From assembly GCA_015065425.1 (NCBI GenBank), contig SVQH01000010.1, forward strand, positions 1 through 64,000: a stretch of DNA of 64,000 nt. The letters are read 5' to 3'. The position numbers and the translations under genes are program-made. Position 1 is the first letter of the stretch, and every line of letters starts with the position of its first letter. Under the pieces are notes generated by a model. It saw nothing but the letters and a program-made list of their open reading frames with translations. It had not been told where the DNA came from and searched no databases. Below are positions 1 through 8,393 of this stretch, piece after piece. The stretch is from Oscillospiraceae bacterium. GTDB lineage: Bacteria; Bacillota; Clostridia; Oscillospirales; Acutalibacteraceae.

Positions 1-1079
1 GTAAACTTACCGTCAAATGTGTAGAGATAACAACTGTCAAGCAAATCGTTTCCGTAATGCTTTGCTTCAGGCATACGACGGATTCTGCCAATAGTCTGCA
101 CTTCAAATGTTTCATCCATATTATCACGGAGTTTTACAAGAATCTGTGCCCTCGGACAGTCCCAACCTGTTGCTACTGCCTGTTTAATAATTACAGCAAC
201 GGGTTTTGCATCATTGTTTTCAATTTTTTCAAGGTTTTCGTGTTTTTTATCAAGCCATACTGCAAGTTGACCGTTTTCGTATGTAATACCTTGTGTTTCA
301 AACCAACGCTCAATATTGTCGAGCAGTGCATCAGACTTGTTCGGAAGCTGAACAACAATCAAAGGGTTAATATTACAATTATTCTGTAAAAATGCAGAAC
401 GGAGATTTCTCTGTTTATTGTATGCTTGCTCAAGAAGATACTCAGTCTGATTCTCTGTTACAACTGTCTGCGGAAAATCCTCATTGATAATGAGCATTTT
501 CTTGATAAGACCTGCTGCTATAACATCTTCTTCGGGAATTTCAATAACCTCTGCATTCTTTATACCTTTGGGCGTAGCAGAACAACGAATAATTTTATCA
601 GTATGGAAATACTGAATAATCTCATCCGCTTTTATTGTATTGTTCTGATGGCTTTCATCAACAATAATCACAAAACGCAAACCGTTATTTAAAGCATTCT
701 GAATGTGCTCAAGGAAATTTGTACGCTCACTATCTTTAAGAGCATTATTGCCTTTCTTTGTGAGTTTTTCCCAGTTAATAAAACAACTGTCATTTTCTTC
801 AAAACCTGCAGTCATAACATCGGAAAGTAACTTTGTTTGCGAAGCGTGGATGTACTTATCCATTTTCGCTTTACTCTGTTCTTCAAGGTTACCTTTACCG
901 GGTGTAAGCCATACGAAAACAGTTTTTGAAAACGACTGAATATATTGATGCATAAAGTATGTAAGAATTATGGTTTTGCCGCTACCCGTAGGACTTTTGA
1001 GAATGATGTCACGGGCAGGCTTGTCCATAGCTTCAAATAACGATTTAACCGCTGTAAGCTGAAAATCTTTTAATGTCAT
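1..1079 (-). CDS. res: Type III restriction endonuclease Res subunit (partial, N-terminal part)
   Basis: An open frame runs from an ATG at 1079 to the window edge, so only about 359 N-terminal residues are visible. Seen: a Walker A motif SPTGSGKT near residue 31, a DESH box near residue 142, a SATP motif shortly after it, and a motif VI-like QTIGRIRR near the edge. This is the SF2 helicase half of a Res subunit, which translocates on DNA and cuts together with Mod. The ATG lies 2 bases after the mod stop codon, so the two genes are co-transcribed and probably translationally coupled. The C-terminal endonuclease domain would lie outside the window. The family call is strong; whether the gene is intact cannot be judged. 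Confidence 0.9.
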   Translation of the reverse strand, partial: MTLKDFQLTAVKSLFEAMDKPARDIILKSPTGSGKTIILTYFMHQYIQSFSKTVFVWLTPGKGNLEEQSKAKMDKYIHASQTKLLSDVMTAGFEENDSCFINWEKLTKKGNNALKDSERTNFLEHIQNALNNGLRFVIIVDESHQNNTIKADEIIQYFHTDKIIRCSATPKGIKNAEVIEIPEEDVIAAGLIKKMLIINEDFPQTVVTENQTEYLLEQAYNKQRNLRSAFLQNNCNINPLIVVQLPNKSDALLDNIERWFETQGITYENGQLAVWLDKKHENLEKIENNDAKPVAVIIKQAVATGWDCPRAQILVKLRDNMDETFEVQTIGRIRRMPEAKHYGNDLLDSCYLYTFDGKF

Positions 1080-1081
1080 AA

Positions 1082-2722
1082 TCAGCCCTCCTGTAAATCT
1101 TTGTAATAATAATCAGGAATTATATTGATCTCTATTTCGTGCGATGATATTGCCTGTTCCTGTTCTTCAGTAGGTAAGAGGTCATGTCCCATATAGAGCT
1201 TTTTGCACTTTGAGAAATCTTCAATATTTGAGATGAAATCTTCAAGTTCATCTTCGGTAAGAACAATGGCTATTTCCGCATTGTTAGTGAAATTAACACC
1301 ATTTTCGAGTTCTACAAGCTCTCTGATGTGTCGAAGAAGCTCGTCGGCATATTCATAATACATACGCTCACAAATGGGGATATAATCCACTTTGTAGTAT
1401 TTTAGACTTGCTTCATATCCTTCTTTGTCAATAACACGCTTTATGCGTTCATAAGTAACATCACGACAGATATTATTTTCATTGTTGGTGCAAAGGATAA
1501 AGCGGCGGTTACTGCCTGCATTATTGAAATTATATTTCAAAACAGCGTGACCTGATGTACCACTTCCCGCAAAGAAATCAAGAATTATACTATTATCTTT
1601 CGATGCTATGTCTAATACTCTTTCAATCAATCTTACAGGTTTTGGGTTTGTAAATGCACCTGCTTTGCCAAAAACGGTCTTTAAATCACGAGTGCCCTCT
1701 TGTGTATCACCAACTTCTGTTCTATACCATATGGTTTTACATACCGTACCTTGTTGCACTTCAGATAAAAATGTCTTTATTCTTGGTACATTACTTCCTT
1801 TTTCACCAAACCAAATACGATTATCTGCTTTTAGTGCTTTATAGTTTTCTTCAGAAGTAACCCAGCTTCTGCTTGCTGTCGGTGTCACCACTCTTCCTGA
1901 TGGAGTTTCTATGGGATACATATATGCCTCTGATGCAGTTTTTACAGTGAAATCACTAGAAGTCCACGGACCTCTTGGGTCGTTATCAGGATTAGAATAT
2001 CTACTATTCATTTCTTCCGTTCTACTCAGAAGATTAGGATGCCACTGTTCTTTGTTCTTTGCATAAAGAAGAATATGGTCATGACTATCAGAAAGCCATT
2101 TAGCATCGTTTTGAGGTGAAAACTTCTTTTCCCAAATTATATTCGCAACAAAATTTTGATATCCAAAAATTTCATCACACATAATCCTTAATGCGGATAT
2201 TTCATTATCGTCCAAAGAAATGAAGATAACGCCTTTAGTTGAAAGTAATTCTTTTGCGATTAAAAGACGTTGTTGCATAAATGACATCCATTTTGAATGT
2301 CTAAAAGTGTCGTTTTTGTCAACTAATGTATCCGAATATGTGAAACCTTCTTTCAAAGTATTATACGGCGGATCTATATAAATAAGGTCTATTTTTCCTT
2401 TGTGAGTTTTTTCAAGTAATTTTAATGAAGCGAGATTATCGCCCTCAATAAGAAAATTCATCTGTCCGCCATTATCGATGAAAAGGTCTTCGTCTTCTGT
2501 GAGAACAGGCGTATGAGTGTCAAGAACTTCATCAATTTCCTCACGGTGCTCTTCAAACACAAGACCATATTTCTTGCCGTTAACATCCTTTTCAAGTTCA
2601 GAAAGATATGACAAAAGATTACCTGTATTTTCATCCTGCGGTGCAGCAGAAATAAAGGTGCGTATCTCTTTTATTTTTGCGAGTAAATCTTCACGTTTTT
2701 GTTTTGATATATTTGTGCTCAT
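1082..2722 (-). CDS. mod: Type III restriction-modification DNA methyltransferase Mod
   Basis: Adenine-N6 DNA methyltransferase that confers sequence recognition and self-protection and is needed by Res for cleavage. Seen: catalytic DPPYN near residue 117-121 followed much later by the SAM-binding FAGSGT near 385-390. This order is typical of the beta class to which Mod proteins belong. The intervening 200 or so residues would hold the target recognition region. The length (546 residues) is a little short for the family but both motifs are intact. I chose ATG 2722 because GGAG sits 6 bases before it; an upstream in-frame ATG at 2734 lacks a site. No simple-sequence tract of the kind used for phase-variable mod genes is visible. 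The upstream XRE gene may be its controller. Confidence 0.92.
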   Translation of the reverse strand: MSTNISKQKREDLLAKIKEIRTFISAAPQDENTGNLLSYLSELEKDVNGKKYGLVFEEHREEIDEVLDTHTPVLTEDEDLFIDNGGQMNFLIEGDNLASLKLLEKTHKGKIDLIYIDPPYNTLKEGFTYSDTLVDKNDTFRHSKWMSFMQQRLLIAKELLSTKGVIFISLDDNEISALRIMCDEIFGYQNFVANIIWEKKFSPQNDAKWLSDSHDHILLYAKNKEQWHPNLLSRTEEMNSRYSNPDNDPRGPWTSSDFTVKTASEAYMYPIETPSGRVVTPTASRSWVTSEENYKALKADNRIWFGEKGSNVPRIKTFLSEVQQGTVCKTIWYRTEVGDTQEGTRDLKTVFGKAGAFTNPKPVRLIERVLDIASKDNSIILDFFAGSGTSGHAVLKYNFNNAGSNRRFILCTNNENNICRDVTYERIKRVIDKEGYEASLKYYKVDYIPICERMYYEYADELLRHIRELVELENGVNFTNNAEIAIVLTEDELEDFISNIEDFSKCKKLYMGHDLLPTEEQEQAISSHEIEINIIPDYYYKDLQEG

Positions 2723-2804
2723 ATCATTCTCCATAAATTGGTTTTATTTTTAATTGTATCATACCTGATTGTATTATACAAATTTCAGAGTCCCATAAAA
2801 CGGA

Positions 2805-3017
2805 CTATTCTTTATTTTCAGGCAAAACATCCATTATTTCATCAACGGTGCAATTAAGGCATCTGCAAATTTTTGCAAGTGTATCTGTCGTAATCGTTTC
2901 ATTTTTGCTCAATTTTCTCATTGTATGTTGAGTTAGACTCGCTTGTTCCTGCAAATCTTTTTTCTTCATATCACGGTCAATCAATAGCTTAAACAACTTT
3001 TTATATGATACTGCCAT
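2805..3017 (-). CDS. Small XRE-family HTH regulator
   Basis: A 70-residue Cro/CI-type helix-turn-helix protein that fills the whole chain (residues 5-65), with no extra domain. It starts at ATG 3017 after AAGGG. It lies upstream of and in the same direction as mod/res, and divergently from the 3203 gene. The 160-base intergenic region holds a dyad over the -10 box of the opposite gene. It closely resembles the 69-residue regulator at 8018-8227 (shared SYKKL start, same length, same ending pattern), so the two are paralogues. It likely represses its own divergent region and could act as a controller for the restriction system; the target is inferred. Confidence 0.8.
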   Translation of the reverse strand: MAVSYKKLFKLLIDRDMKKKDLQEQASLTQHTMRKLSKNETITTDTLAKICRCLNCTVDEIMDVLPENKE

Positions 3018-3136
3018 AATTCAATCCCTTTCTTTATTAAGACTATAAATTATAATATCATAAATGATTACGAAAAACAATAATATTTGTCTTTTTACAA
3101 TATTAAGTGCGAATTTTCAACATTTAATGTTGATGG

Positions 3137-3170
3137 TTGCATTTATTCTCATTTGTGATATAATATCACA
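3137..3170 (+). promoter_or_regulatory. Promoter with palindromic operator over the -10 box
   Basis: TTGCAT (3137-3142), a 16-base spacer and TATAAT (3159-3164) point to the gene at 3203. The -10 box lies inside a 17-base dyad, 3154-3170, TGTGATAT-A-ATATCACA, with perfect 8-base arms. A regulator bound there would block polymerase. The neighbouring divergent XRE gene is the obvious candidate. Confidence 0.6.
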
Positions 3171-3202
3171 ACAAAACCATTATGAAAGAAAAAGGCGATA
3201 AT

Positions 3203-3640
3203 ATGAGTGAAATTATATTTTCAAAAGATTTTGAAAAAGAAAGAGAAGCTGATGAACAAGAGTTTGAAAGACTTAGTAAACTTCCCCATGACTCATCAAA
3301 AGCAAAACAGTTCTTATACGATTTAGAACATAATATGCAGTATGTGGAGCACGAAAGAAGAATTGCTTGTAAAGATTATTTTATTAGTGTCGTAGAAAAA
3401 TTTATTAATTCGTGTGAATTTGATGTAGAAATTGAGCAACGACCTTTTGGAATTTGTGCTAACATAAAAGCTGCACCAATGTTCTCTTTATTTGGAGATT
3501 TTAAGTCTTGTTTTGGTGCACTTATTGATGAATGTGATGATGTAGATTTCGTTGTTAAGGACGACCACATTTTAATTTCAGTTACTTATTACACACACGA
3601 GCAATACTTTAATGGTAGAAAAATTAAAAGTCTTGAATAA
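3203..3640 (+). CDS. Hypothetical acidic protein, about 145 residues
   Basis: I do not recognise this protein. It is soluble, acidic, and has no signal peptide or membrane segment. The N-terminal third is Glu/Lys-rich and probably helical; the rest is mixed alpha/beta. An in-frame ATG at 3182 exists, but ATG 3203 has AAAGG 8 bases upstream and is preferred. The gene is a single transcription unit with its own promoter at 3137-3164 and a terminator at 3645. It lies in the cargo region between the restriction system and the zinc-ribbon cluster. Confidence 0.6.
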   Translation: MSEIIFSKDFEKEREADEQEFERLSKLPHDSSKAKQFLYDLEHNMQYVEHERRIACKDYFISVVEKFINSCEFDVEIEQRPFGICANIKAAPMFSLFGDFKSCFGALIDECDDVDFVVKDDHILISVTYYTHEQYFNGRKIKSLE

Positions 3641-3644
3641 AGCA

Positions 3645-3671
3645 ATCCTGCCACAACTCAAGTGGTAGGAT
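3645..3671 (+). terminator. Rho-independent terminator after the 3203 gene
   Basis: Arms 3645-3654 and 3662-3671 pair over ten positions with one mismatch around a 7-base loop. The sequence after it is TTTATT. Confidence 0.75.
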
Positions 3672-3722
3672 TTTATTATTACTACATTTTTGTAAAAAAA
3701 CAAAGCGTTTTTGCAAAAGGCA

Positions 3723-3752
3723 TTGACATTTTTAGTCTAAACGATGTAGGAT
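3723..3752 (+). promoter_or_regulatory. Promoter of the alpha-CTD-like gene
   Basis: TTGACA (3723-3728), an 18-base spacer and an extended -10, TG-TAGGAT (3747-3752), lie about 36 bases before the gene at 3789. Confidence 0.5.
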
Positions 3753-3788
3753 TACAAATTAATTCAGTATTCTAAAAGAGGGATTTAT

Positions 3789-4244
3789 ATGCTTAAATTT
3801 AATGTAATGTCTAATATTAACAATATCGAAATAGAGCTTGAATCAAGTGAGATTAAGGCATTGTTCGATTTAGTAGAAGCACAAAAGAAAAGTTGTTCCG
3901 TTGATAAAAAAGAACACTATGAAACAATTTACAATAAGGTTAAAGCACTCTATCTGTTTGATAAACAACCTGATGAAGCAAGTATATTACAAATTCAGCA
4001 CATTTTACTCCCGTCAAACGAAATAACTAAAAACAATGTAAATAATATAAAGATTAAAGATTTGCCATTTTCAAAAAGAACGTTTAACTGCTTAAATAGG
4101 GCCAACATAAAAATCCTCGGTGATTTACTATGTTATTCTAAAGATGATTTATTAAAAATTAGAAATCTTGGAATACAAAGCCTTGTTGAAATCGTTGATG
4201 TATTAAAAAGATTTGATTTAGAATTGTCCAAATTTAAAAACTAA
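3789..4244 (+). CDS. Free-standing RNA polymerase alpha-CTD-like protein
   Basis: A 151-residue protein. Residues about 88-150 match the C-terminal domain of the RNA polymerase alpha subunit: an IKDLPFSKRTFNCLNRA start, then a LGDLL segment, then the helix-hairpin-helix KIRNLGIQSLVEI, then a closing helix. In alpha subunits this domain binds UP elements and transcription factors. The N-terminal 85 residues are not the alpha assembly domain; they are charged and helical and unrecognised. GAGGG sits 7 bases before ATG 3789. The gene has its own promoter and ends at a bidirectional terminator. It could be a DNA-binding factor that mimics or competes with alpha-CTD. Fold confidence is high; function is inferred. 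Confidence 0.8.
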   Translation: MLKFNVMSNINNIEIELESSEIKALFDLVEAQKKSCSVDKKEHYETIYNKVKALYLFDKQPDEASILQIQHILLPSNEITKNNVNNIKIKDLPFSKRTFNCLNRANIKILGDLLCYSKDDLLKIRNLGIQSLVEIVDVLKRFDLELSKFKN

Positions 4245-4274
4245 TAAATTTTTATATGTTGTATTGCTGAAATA

Positions 4275-4312
4275 ATTATGGCTGTCTCTTAAATAAAAGA
4301 GACAGCCATAAT
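4275..4312. terminator. Bidirectional terminator between convergent genes
   Basis: A perfect 16-base stem (4275-4290 with 4297-4312) with a 6-base AT loop, GGCTGTCTCTT at its core and AT-rich flanks. It lies between the plus gene ending at 4244 and the minus gene ending at 4314. Confidence 0.75.
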
Positions 4313-4313
4313 A

Positions 4314-4505
4314 CTATCTAAATAAACTAAATGATGTTTTCTTATAAACTTTATTATATGCGGCTTTTTTAGGATTCTTAACCCAGCCAGCGCCTTTCTT
4401 TCCGTATCCAGGAACAATAGCTTTCTTGACGGCACGCTTCGCCTTTCCTGTAGTTCGTGCTTTTATAGAGCGTTTTATCGATGGTTTTCTAACTCCAAAT
4501 TTCAT
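4314..4505 (-). CDS. Small basic protein
   Basis: A 63-residue, very basic protein (Lys/Arg over one third) with Gly-Tyr-Gly-Lys and Gly-Trp motifs and no hydrophobic segment. Proteins of this pattern recur in Firmicutes mobile elements and phages without a known function. Nucleic acid binding is plausible from charge alone. GGTGATATA precedes the ATG. It is downstream of the zinc-ribbon gene at 4523 with an 18-base gap, so it is probably the last gene of that operon. Confidence 0.65.
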   Translation of the reverse strand: MKFGVRKPSIKRSIKARTTGKAKRAVKKAIVPGYGKKGAGWVKNPKKAAYNKVYKKTSFSLFR

Positions 4506-4522
4506 TATATCACCAATCTTAA

Positions 4523-5581
4523 TTATTTATAAAAAGTATCAATAGGAAATTCTATCAGAACCTCATAGTTATCTCCTACGCCATTATAACCTGCCCAATA
4601 TCTAATACTGTTTACATTGGTCCACTCTGTATATTGCTGATACTCGTCGGTAAAACATTCATTTAAATATTGTTTTGTTCTGTTTGTTTCTTCACCAGTT
4701 AAAGGTTTGTTGATAGCTTTAGAAACATTAGAAAGCAAATCAAAAACTTCATCAGGCGTATTTACATACATTTTAATTTGCATTTCATCTTTAATATCCC
4801 ATGAACCAAAATTCATTATAAGAATATAATCACCATCAACATCGCCTTGAATTGCATAAGCTTCATCATATTTCAGTATTCTGTCTTCTGTTATGAATTC
4901 CTCTGTGTTAATAATGTCAGGTTCTAACTTTTCGTTATATAGTTTTACAAATTCACGAACAACTTCATAGGTTCGTTCGCTCTGATCTGTGGTTTCGTCT
5001 GTATTATTACTTGATGCAGTTTCTTTTTCATTCTCATTTTTATTACTATCAGATTTTGAAGGGGCATTTAAATCGATTGATAACTCTTCATCGCTTTCAA
5101 AATAGTAAAGCATAAGTTTGTATCCGTCAGCATTTTTCGCATCAAAATATGTATCGTATTCGGAAACCTCAATGGTAAACCCTTTTTCTCGGCAACCGCT
5201 TACATATTCTTTATATTCTTCGGGTGATACATCAAGAATATCTACAGATAAATAATCCTCCGTATTAATGAGGTTTTTACCTAAATTTGATTCCGGTGTA
5301 GGTAACATAATGCCAAGAGTCATATCGCTCCAATTAAACTCTGATGCATCATTGTTTGAGGAATCTTCTCCGAAAGACCCTATAATACCAAAAATCAGTA
5401 ATACCGCTATAACCCAAAACCACCATTTTTTATAGATTGGCTTTTTGCTTTTTGATTTAGGTTGTATATCAATATTTTTTACGGGAACCTCGTTTTCTTT
5501 TGCATCATCTTTATCTTGCTTTTCACCACAATAGGGACAAAAATTACCGTCAAATTCAGCTCCGCAGCTTTTACACTTCAT
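4523..5581 (-). CDS. Zinc-ribbon membrane protein with extracellular domain
   Basis: Residues 1-20 form a zinc ribbon (two CxxC pairs, CKSCG and CPYCG). Residues about 50-70 form one membrane helix, and the rest is an outside or lumenal region. Residues about 90-175 form a compact domain starting GIMLPTPESNLG. The same domain, starting LAALLPVPKSNMG, occurs in the 8978 gene. A Ser/Asn/Glu-rich linker follows (175-205), then a second alpha/beta domain to residue 352. It lies in one operon with the SPFH gene (17-base gap) and the 6942 gene. The function is unknown. The cytosolic ribbon plus single helix suggests a membrane-anchored sensor or adaptor. Confidence 0.75.
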   Translation of the reverse strand: MKCKSCGAEFDGNFCPYCGEKQDKDDAKENEVPVKNIDIQPKSKSKKPIYKKWWFWVIAVLLIFGIIGSFGEDSSNNDASEFNWSDMTLGIMLPTPESNLGKNLINTEDYLSVDILDVSPEEYKEYVSGCREKGFTIEVSEYDTYFDAKNADGYKLMLYYFESDEELSIDLNAPSKSDSNKNENEKETASSNNTDETTDQSERTYEVVREFVKLYNEKLEPDIINTEEFITEDRILKYDEAYAIQGDVDGDYILIMNFGSWDIKDEMQIKMYVNTPDEVFDLLSNVSKAINKPLTGEETNRTKQYLNECFTDEYQQYTEWTNVNSIRYWAGYNGVGDNYEVLIEFPIDTFYK

Positions 5582-5597
5582 AAATTATCACCTGCTT

Positions 5598-6911
5598 TTA
5601 TAATGTTGGAGGAACGGGAGGAGGAGTTGTTCCTAAAAGAGCAGTAAACTCTGAAACATTGCCGGCAGGCTCCCAATTGGTCATTCCCGATTTCCATACA
5701 AGAGTATCTTTTGTAAGTGTACCGGCATTTATCATCTGTGTTAGTGTATTCATATCAAAGGGACCGGTTGCAGCACCATTGACAGCAACGTGGAATAAAA
5801 CTGTAGGAATCGGCGGAGGTGTTTGCTGATTAACACCACTCATCATTCCGTTCATTGTTCCTGCGATATTCTGACCTACAGCACCGCCAAGTGCTATACC
5901 TGCCATCATAGCTGCAGGATTAAAGCCTGTGCCATCTCCACCAAGATTTACACCGCCGGCACCATTAGCACCCATTTGACCAAGAGCGTCTGCACCTGCA
6001 ACACCAACTTCAGCCTGTTTTTCAACTTGGAAAGCACCGATATTTGCAGATTGTGTCTGCTTATGCTGAGCATACTGTCCTTCTTCTCGCTGAATGCGGA
6101 GTCTTTCAATATAATCCTCTGTCTGAGCCTGAACCTGAGCAGTTGTAACATCCTTAGTTACTGACATTAAATGTCTGTAACCATCGCTTGACTTGTCGAT
6201 TTCAATTGCAGAAATATCTACGCCCGAAACCAATACACCAAACTTTTCCTGAAGTCTTTCACCGATATCCATTTCAACAACATCGTTAATCTGACCTGTT
6301 TTAGTTTCAATCTGAACAACAGGAATATTGTTGGTAGCAGGAGCATTTGCAACAACATCTTTAACATAGCGTATTACAGCATCTCTGATTTGCAACTGAA
6401 AATCAGCAAGAGTAAAGGTGCTTAATCTATGTAATTTAATAAACTCTCTATAATCAGCAATTTTGAAGCTGATAGTGCCTCTTACTGCAACGGGAACGCC
6501 GAAATCCATAAAACGAGGGTCGTAAATATCAAAATAGGGTACACCAAACTTAACCTGAACAATCTGAGCAAGATTAATAAAATAAACTTCAGCCTGGAAA
6601 GGTGATTTATCGTCATAAACCAAGCCTATGATATCGGATAAAACAGGTAAGTTTTTAGTTTCAAGAATTGAATCAAACGGGCCGACAATGAAATCTTGTA
6701 TCGTTCCATTGTTCTGCTTATATACAAAAACTGCAACTTCTCCGTCTTTTACTCTCAAAGATGAACCCCAACGAATTTCATTTTCTCGGTTGCTACCGGG
6801 TTGAGCTCCTTCAGGCCTCCATTTCCAAATCAGATAGGATGGTTCATCACATCTGATAATATTCATGAATCCGCCATCATTGTTGTTGAAAATTTTATCA
6901 AGTAATCCCAT
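5598..6911 (-). CDS. SPFH/Band-7 domain protein with C-terminal GYF_2 domain
   Basis: A 437-residue protein. Residues about 25-290 fit the SPFH (stomatin/flotillin) fold as in YdjI-type proteins, including the early WRPEG segment and a repetitive coiled region with many Gln/Glu. A Gly/Ala/Met-rich stretch follows (about 300-365). Residues about 370-430 form a GYF_2 domain with GPFDMNTL and a VWKSGMTNWEPA motif. SPFH proteins oligomerise on membranes, and GYF domains bind proline-rich partners. GGAGG precedes the ATG. It sits between two zinc-ribbon membrane genes in one operon, a context known for YdjI-like systems. It may organise a membrane stress or defence complex; this is inference. Confidence 0.85.
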   Translation of the reverse strand: MGLLDKIFNNNDGGFMNIIRCDEPSYLIWKWRPEGAQPGSNRENEIRWGSSLRVKDGEVAVFVYKQNNGTIQDFIVGPFDSILETKNLPVLSDIIGLVYDDKSPFQAEVYFINLAQIVQVKFGVPYFDIYDPRFMDFGVPVAVRGTISFKIADYREFIKLHRLSTFTLADFQLQIRDAVIRYVKDVVANAPATNNIPVVQIETKTGQINDVVEMDIGERLQEKFGVLVSGVDISAIEIDKSSDGYRHLMSVTKDVTTAQVQAQTEDYIERLRIQREEGQYAQHKQTQSANIGAFQVEKQAEVGVAGADALGQMGANGAGGVNLGGDGTGFNPAAMMAGIALGGAVGQNIAGTMNGMMSGVNQQTPPPIPTVLFHVAVNGAATGPFDMNTLTQMINAGTLTKDTLVWKSGMTNWEPAGNVSEFTALLGTTPPPVPPTL

Positions 6912-6941
6912 AATTTAACCTCCGTTTATTATTTGTTTTTA

Positions 6942-8012
6942 TTACTCTTGATTCATTATGCTATTGAATTCTTCTATGCTTTTTTCGGCTTCATCTAATC
7001 CGGATTGTAAACCTTCAGCAAAACCTTCAAAAAAACCTCCTGAAACTGATTCAGTGGAAGTTTCGGGTTCTGATATTATACTATCTTGAGGTCGTTCAAG
7101 TTTTATCCCATTTTTAGAAGCTTCATCGAGAACTTTATCAATCCAATATTCACGCTTAACTACCCATTGCCTTTCTTGTTCATCGTTTGAAATACTACCA
7201 CTATATACTAAAGAATCGGCATTCATTAAGGCGTATTTATATTCACCTTTTTCGAGTTGTATTTCGATTTCAGTAACTATAGCTTCAAGCCTTTCAATTT
7301 CCTTTTTTTCTGAAATTGGAGAATAAATTCCAATTATAATAGAGATTAAAACAGAAACACCAATAAGAACACCCCATATAATGCCGACTGTCTTCCACCC
7401 TTGAAACTTTGCTTTTTTAATAGATTTTTTTGAAGAATCATAAAGTTGTTGGATTTCGCGAAGCTTGTCTGTGTCGTTAGCGAAAATAATTTTCGATTTT
7501 TGATATGCTTGTTCAAAAGAAGCTTTCCAAGCATCAGAAATAGCTCTTCTTGAAAAAAGCATTGCCTGATTACCGTCATCATACGAGTCAAAGTCGATAT
7601 TAGAATATGACAGAAAAAGAAACTCATACAAGTCCTCTTTAGTATTCGGAATAGTAAAACTTCGAATTAAAGAAATTTTTTGTTCGTCTATTTCATCTAT
7701 TTCAAATTTAAAACTATTCTTGAAACTAAAACGCTTTTTTTCTTTTCTGTTTTTTTCAATCTGTTCAAGTTTTATTGTTAGCTCCTTTACCGATGAGGAG
7801 CTTTTTATTCCGCGTAGTTCGTAACCACAAGAAGAGCAATTACCTTGAAAAGATTTAAGTATTTCACCACAATTTGGACACTTGTGAATCTCTCCATCAT
7901 AAACCATTTTTCTTTTTGTGTTTACTTCGATATTATTTGTCGCTATGCCACAGTTCGCACAAAATTTTGCCCCTTCTATAAGTTCATGGCCACAGTTAAT
8001 ACAAAAAGCCAT
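6942..8012 (-). CDS. Double zinc-ribbon membrane protein
   Basis: A 356-residue protein. The N-terminus carries two zinc ribbons: CINCG/CANCG at about residues 4-22 and CPNCG/CSSCG at about 45-62. A charged, largely helical region follows (to about 205). One strong membrane helix lies at about 210-232, then a coiled-coil-prone segment with EIERLEAIVTEIEIQLEK, then an acidic tail. It is transcribed from the 8018 regulator side and starts 6 bases after the regulator's stop codon, so the XRE gene and this gene are co-transcribed. It leads the operon of zinc-ribbon, SPFH, zinc-ribbon and basic protein genes. No enzymatic motif is visible. Confidence 0.7.
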   Translation of the reverse strand: MAFCINCGHELIEGAKFCANCGIATNNIEVNTKRKMVYDGEIHKCPNCGEILKSFQGNCSSCGYELRGIKSSSSVKELTIKLEQIEKNRKEKKRFSFKNSFKFEIDEIDEQKISLIRSFTIPNTKEDLYEFLFLSYSNIDFDSYDDGNQAMLFSRRAISDAWKASFEQAYQKSKIIFANDTDKLREIQQLYDSSKKSIKKAKFQGWKTVGIIWGVLIGVSVLISIIIGIYSPISEKKEIERLEAIVTEIEIQLEKGEYKYALMNADSLVYSGSISNDEQERQWVVKREYWIDKVLDEASKNGIKLERPQDSIISEPETSTESVSGGFFEGFAEGLQSGLDEAEKSIEEFNSIMNQE

Positions 8013-8017
8013 ATTTT

Positions 8018-8227
8018 TTACCTCTCTTCTTTAACCACATCGCATATATCACCGATATTGCAATCAAGATACTCGCAGATACGTATAAGAATTGAGAGTG
8101 CTACTTCTTCGTTTCTACGCATTTTTGTCATTGTGCCGGAAGCAATATTTAAATCTTTTCTTAAATCAGCTTGAGAGATTTCTTTCTCAACAAGCAAAAT
8201 CCACAGCTTTTTATAACTAATTTTCAT
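8018..8227 (-). CDS. Small XRE-family HTH regulator
   Basis: A 69-residue helix-turn-helix protein of the Cro/CI type, a paralogue of the one at 2805-3017. AAGGAGG precedes the ATG. It is the first gene of the minus-strand operon reaching 4314 and is divergent from the 8394 gene. The intergenic region carries TGTGATATA overlapping the -35 of the opposite promoter. This resembles the half-site of the dyad at 3154-3170, which suggests both regulators read similar operators. Confidence 0.78.
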   Translation of the reverse strand: MKISYKKLWILLVEKEISQADLRKDLNIASGTMTKMRRNEEVALSILIRICEYLDCNIGDICDVVKEER

Positions 8228-8340
8228 ACTGCGACCTCCTTAACTAAGATAATAGTACACCTCAAAGAACAAAAAGTCAACAATTACAACAATAAATTAT
8301 GAACAAATCGCAACTTCTTGATGTTTTTCTTTGTGATATA

Positions 8341-8369
8341 TTGAAAAAAATATAAAACAGGTATATAAT
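8341..8369 (+). promoter_or_regulatory. Promoter of the 8394 zinc-ribbon gene
   Basis: TTGAAA (8341-8346), a 17-base spacer and TATAAT (8364-8369). The sequence TGTGATATA just before and into the -35 resembles one half of the operator at 3154-3170. Confidence 0.65.
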
Positions 8370-8393
8370 GTAAAAAATAGGAAATGGATGTGA

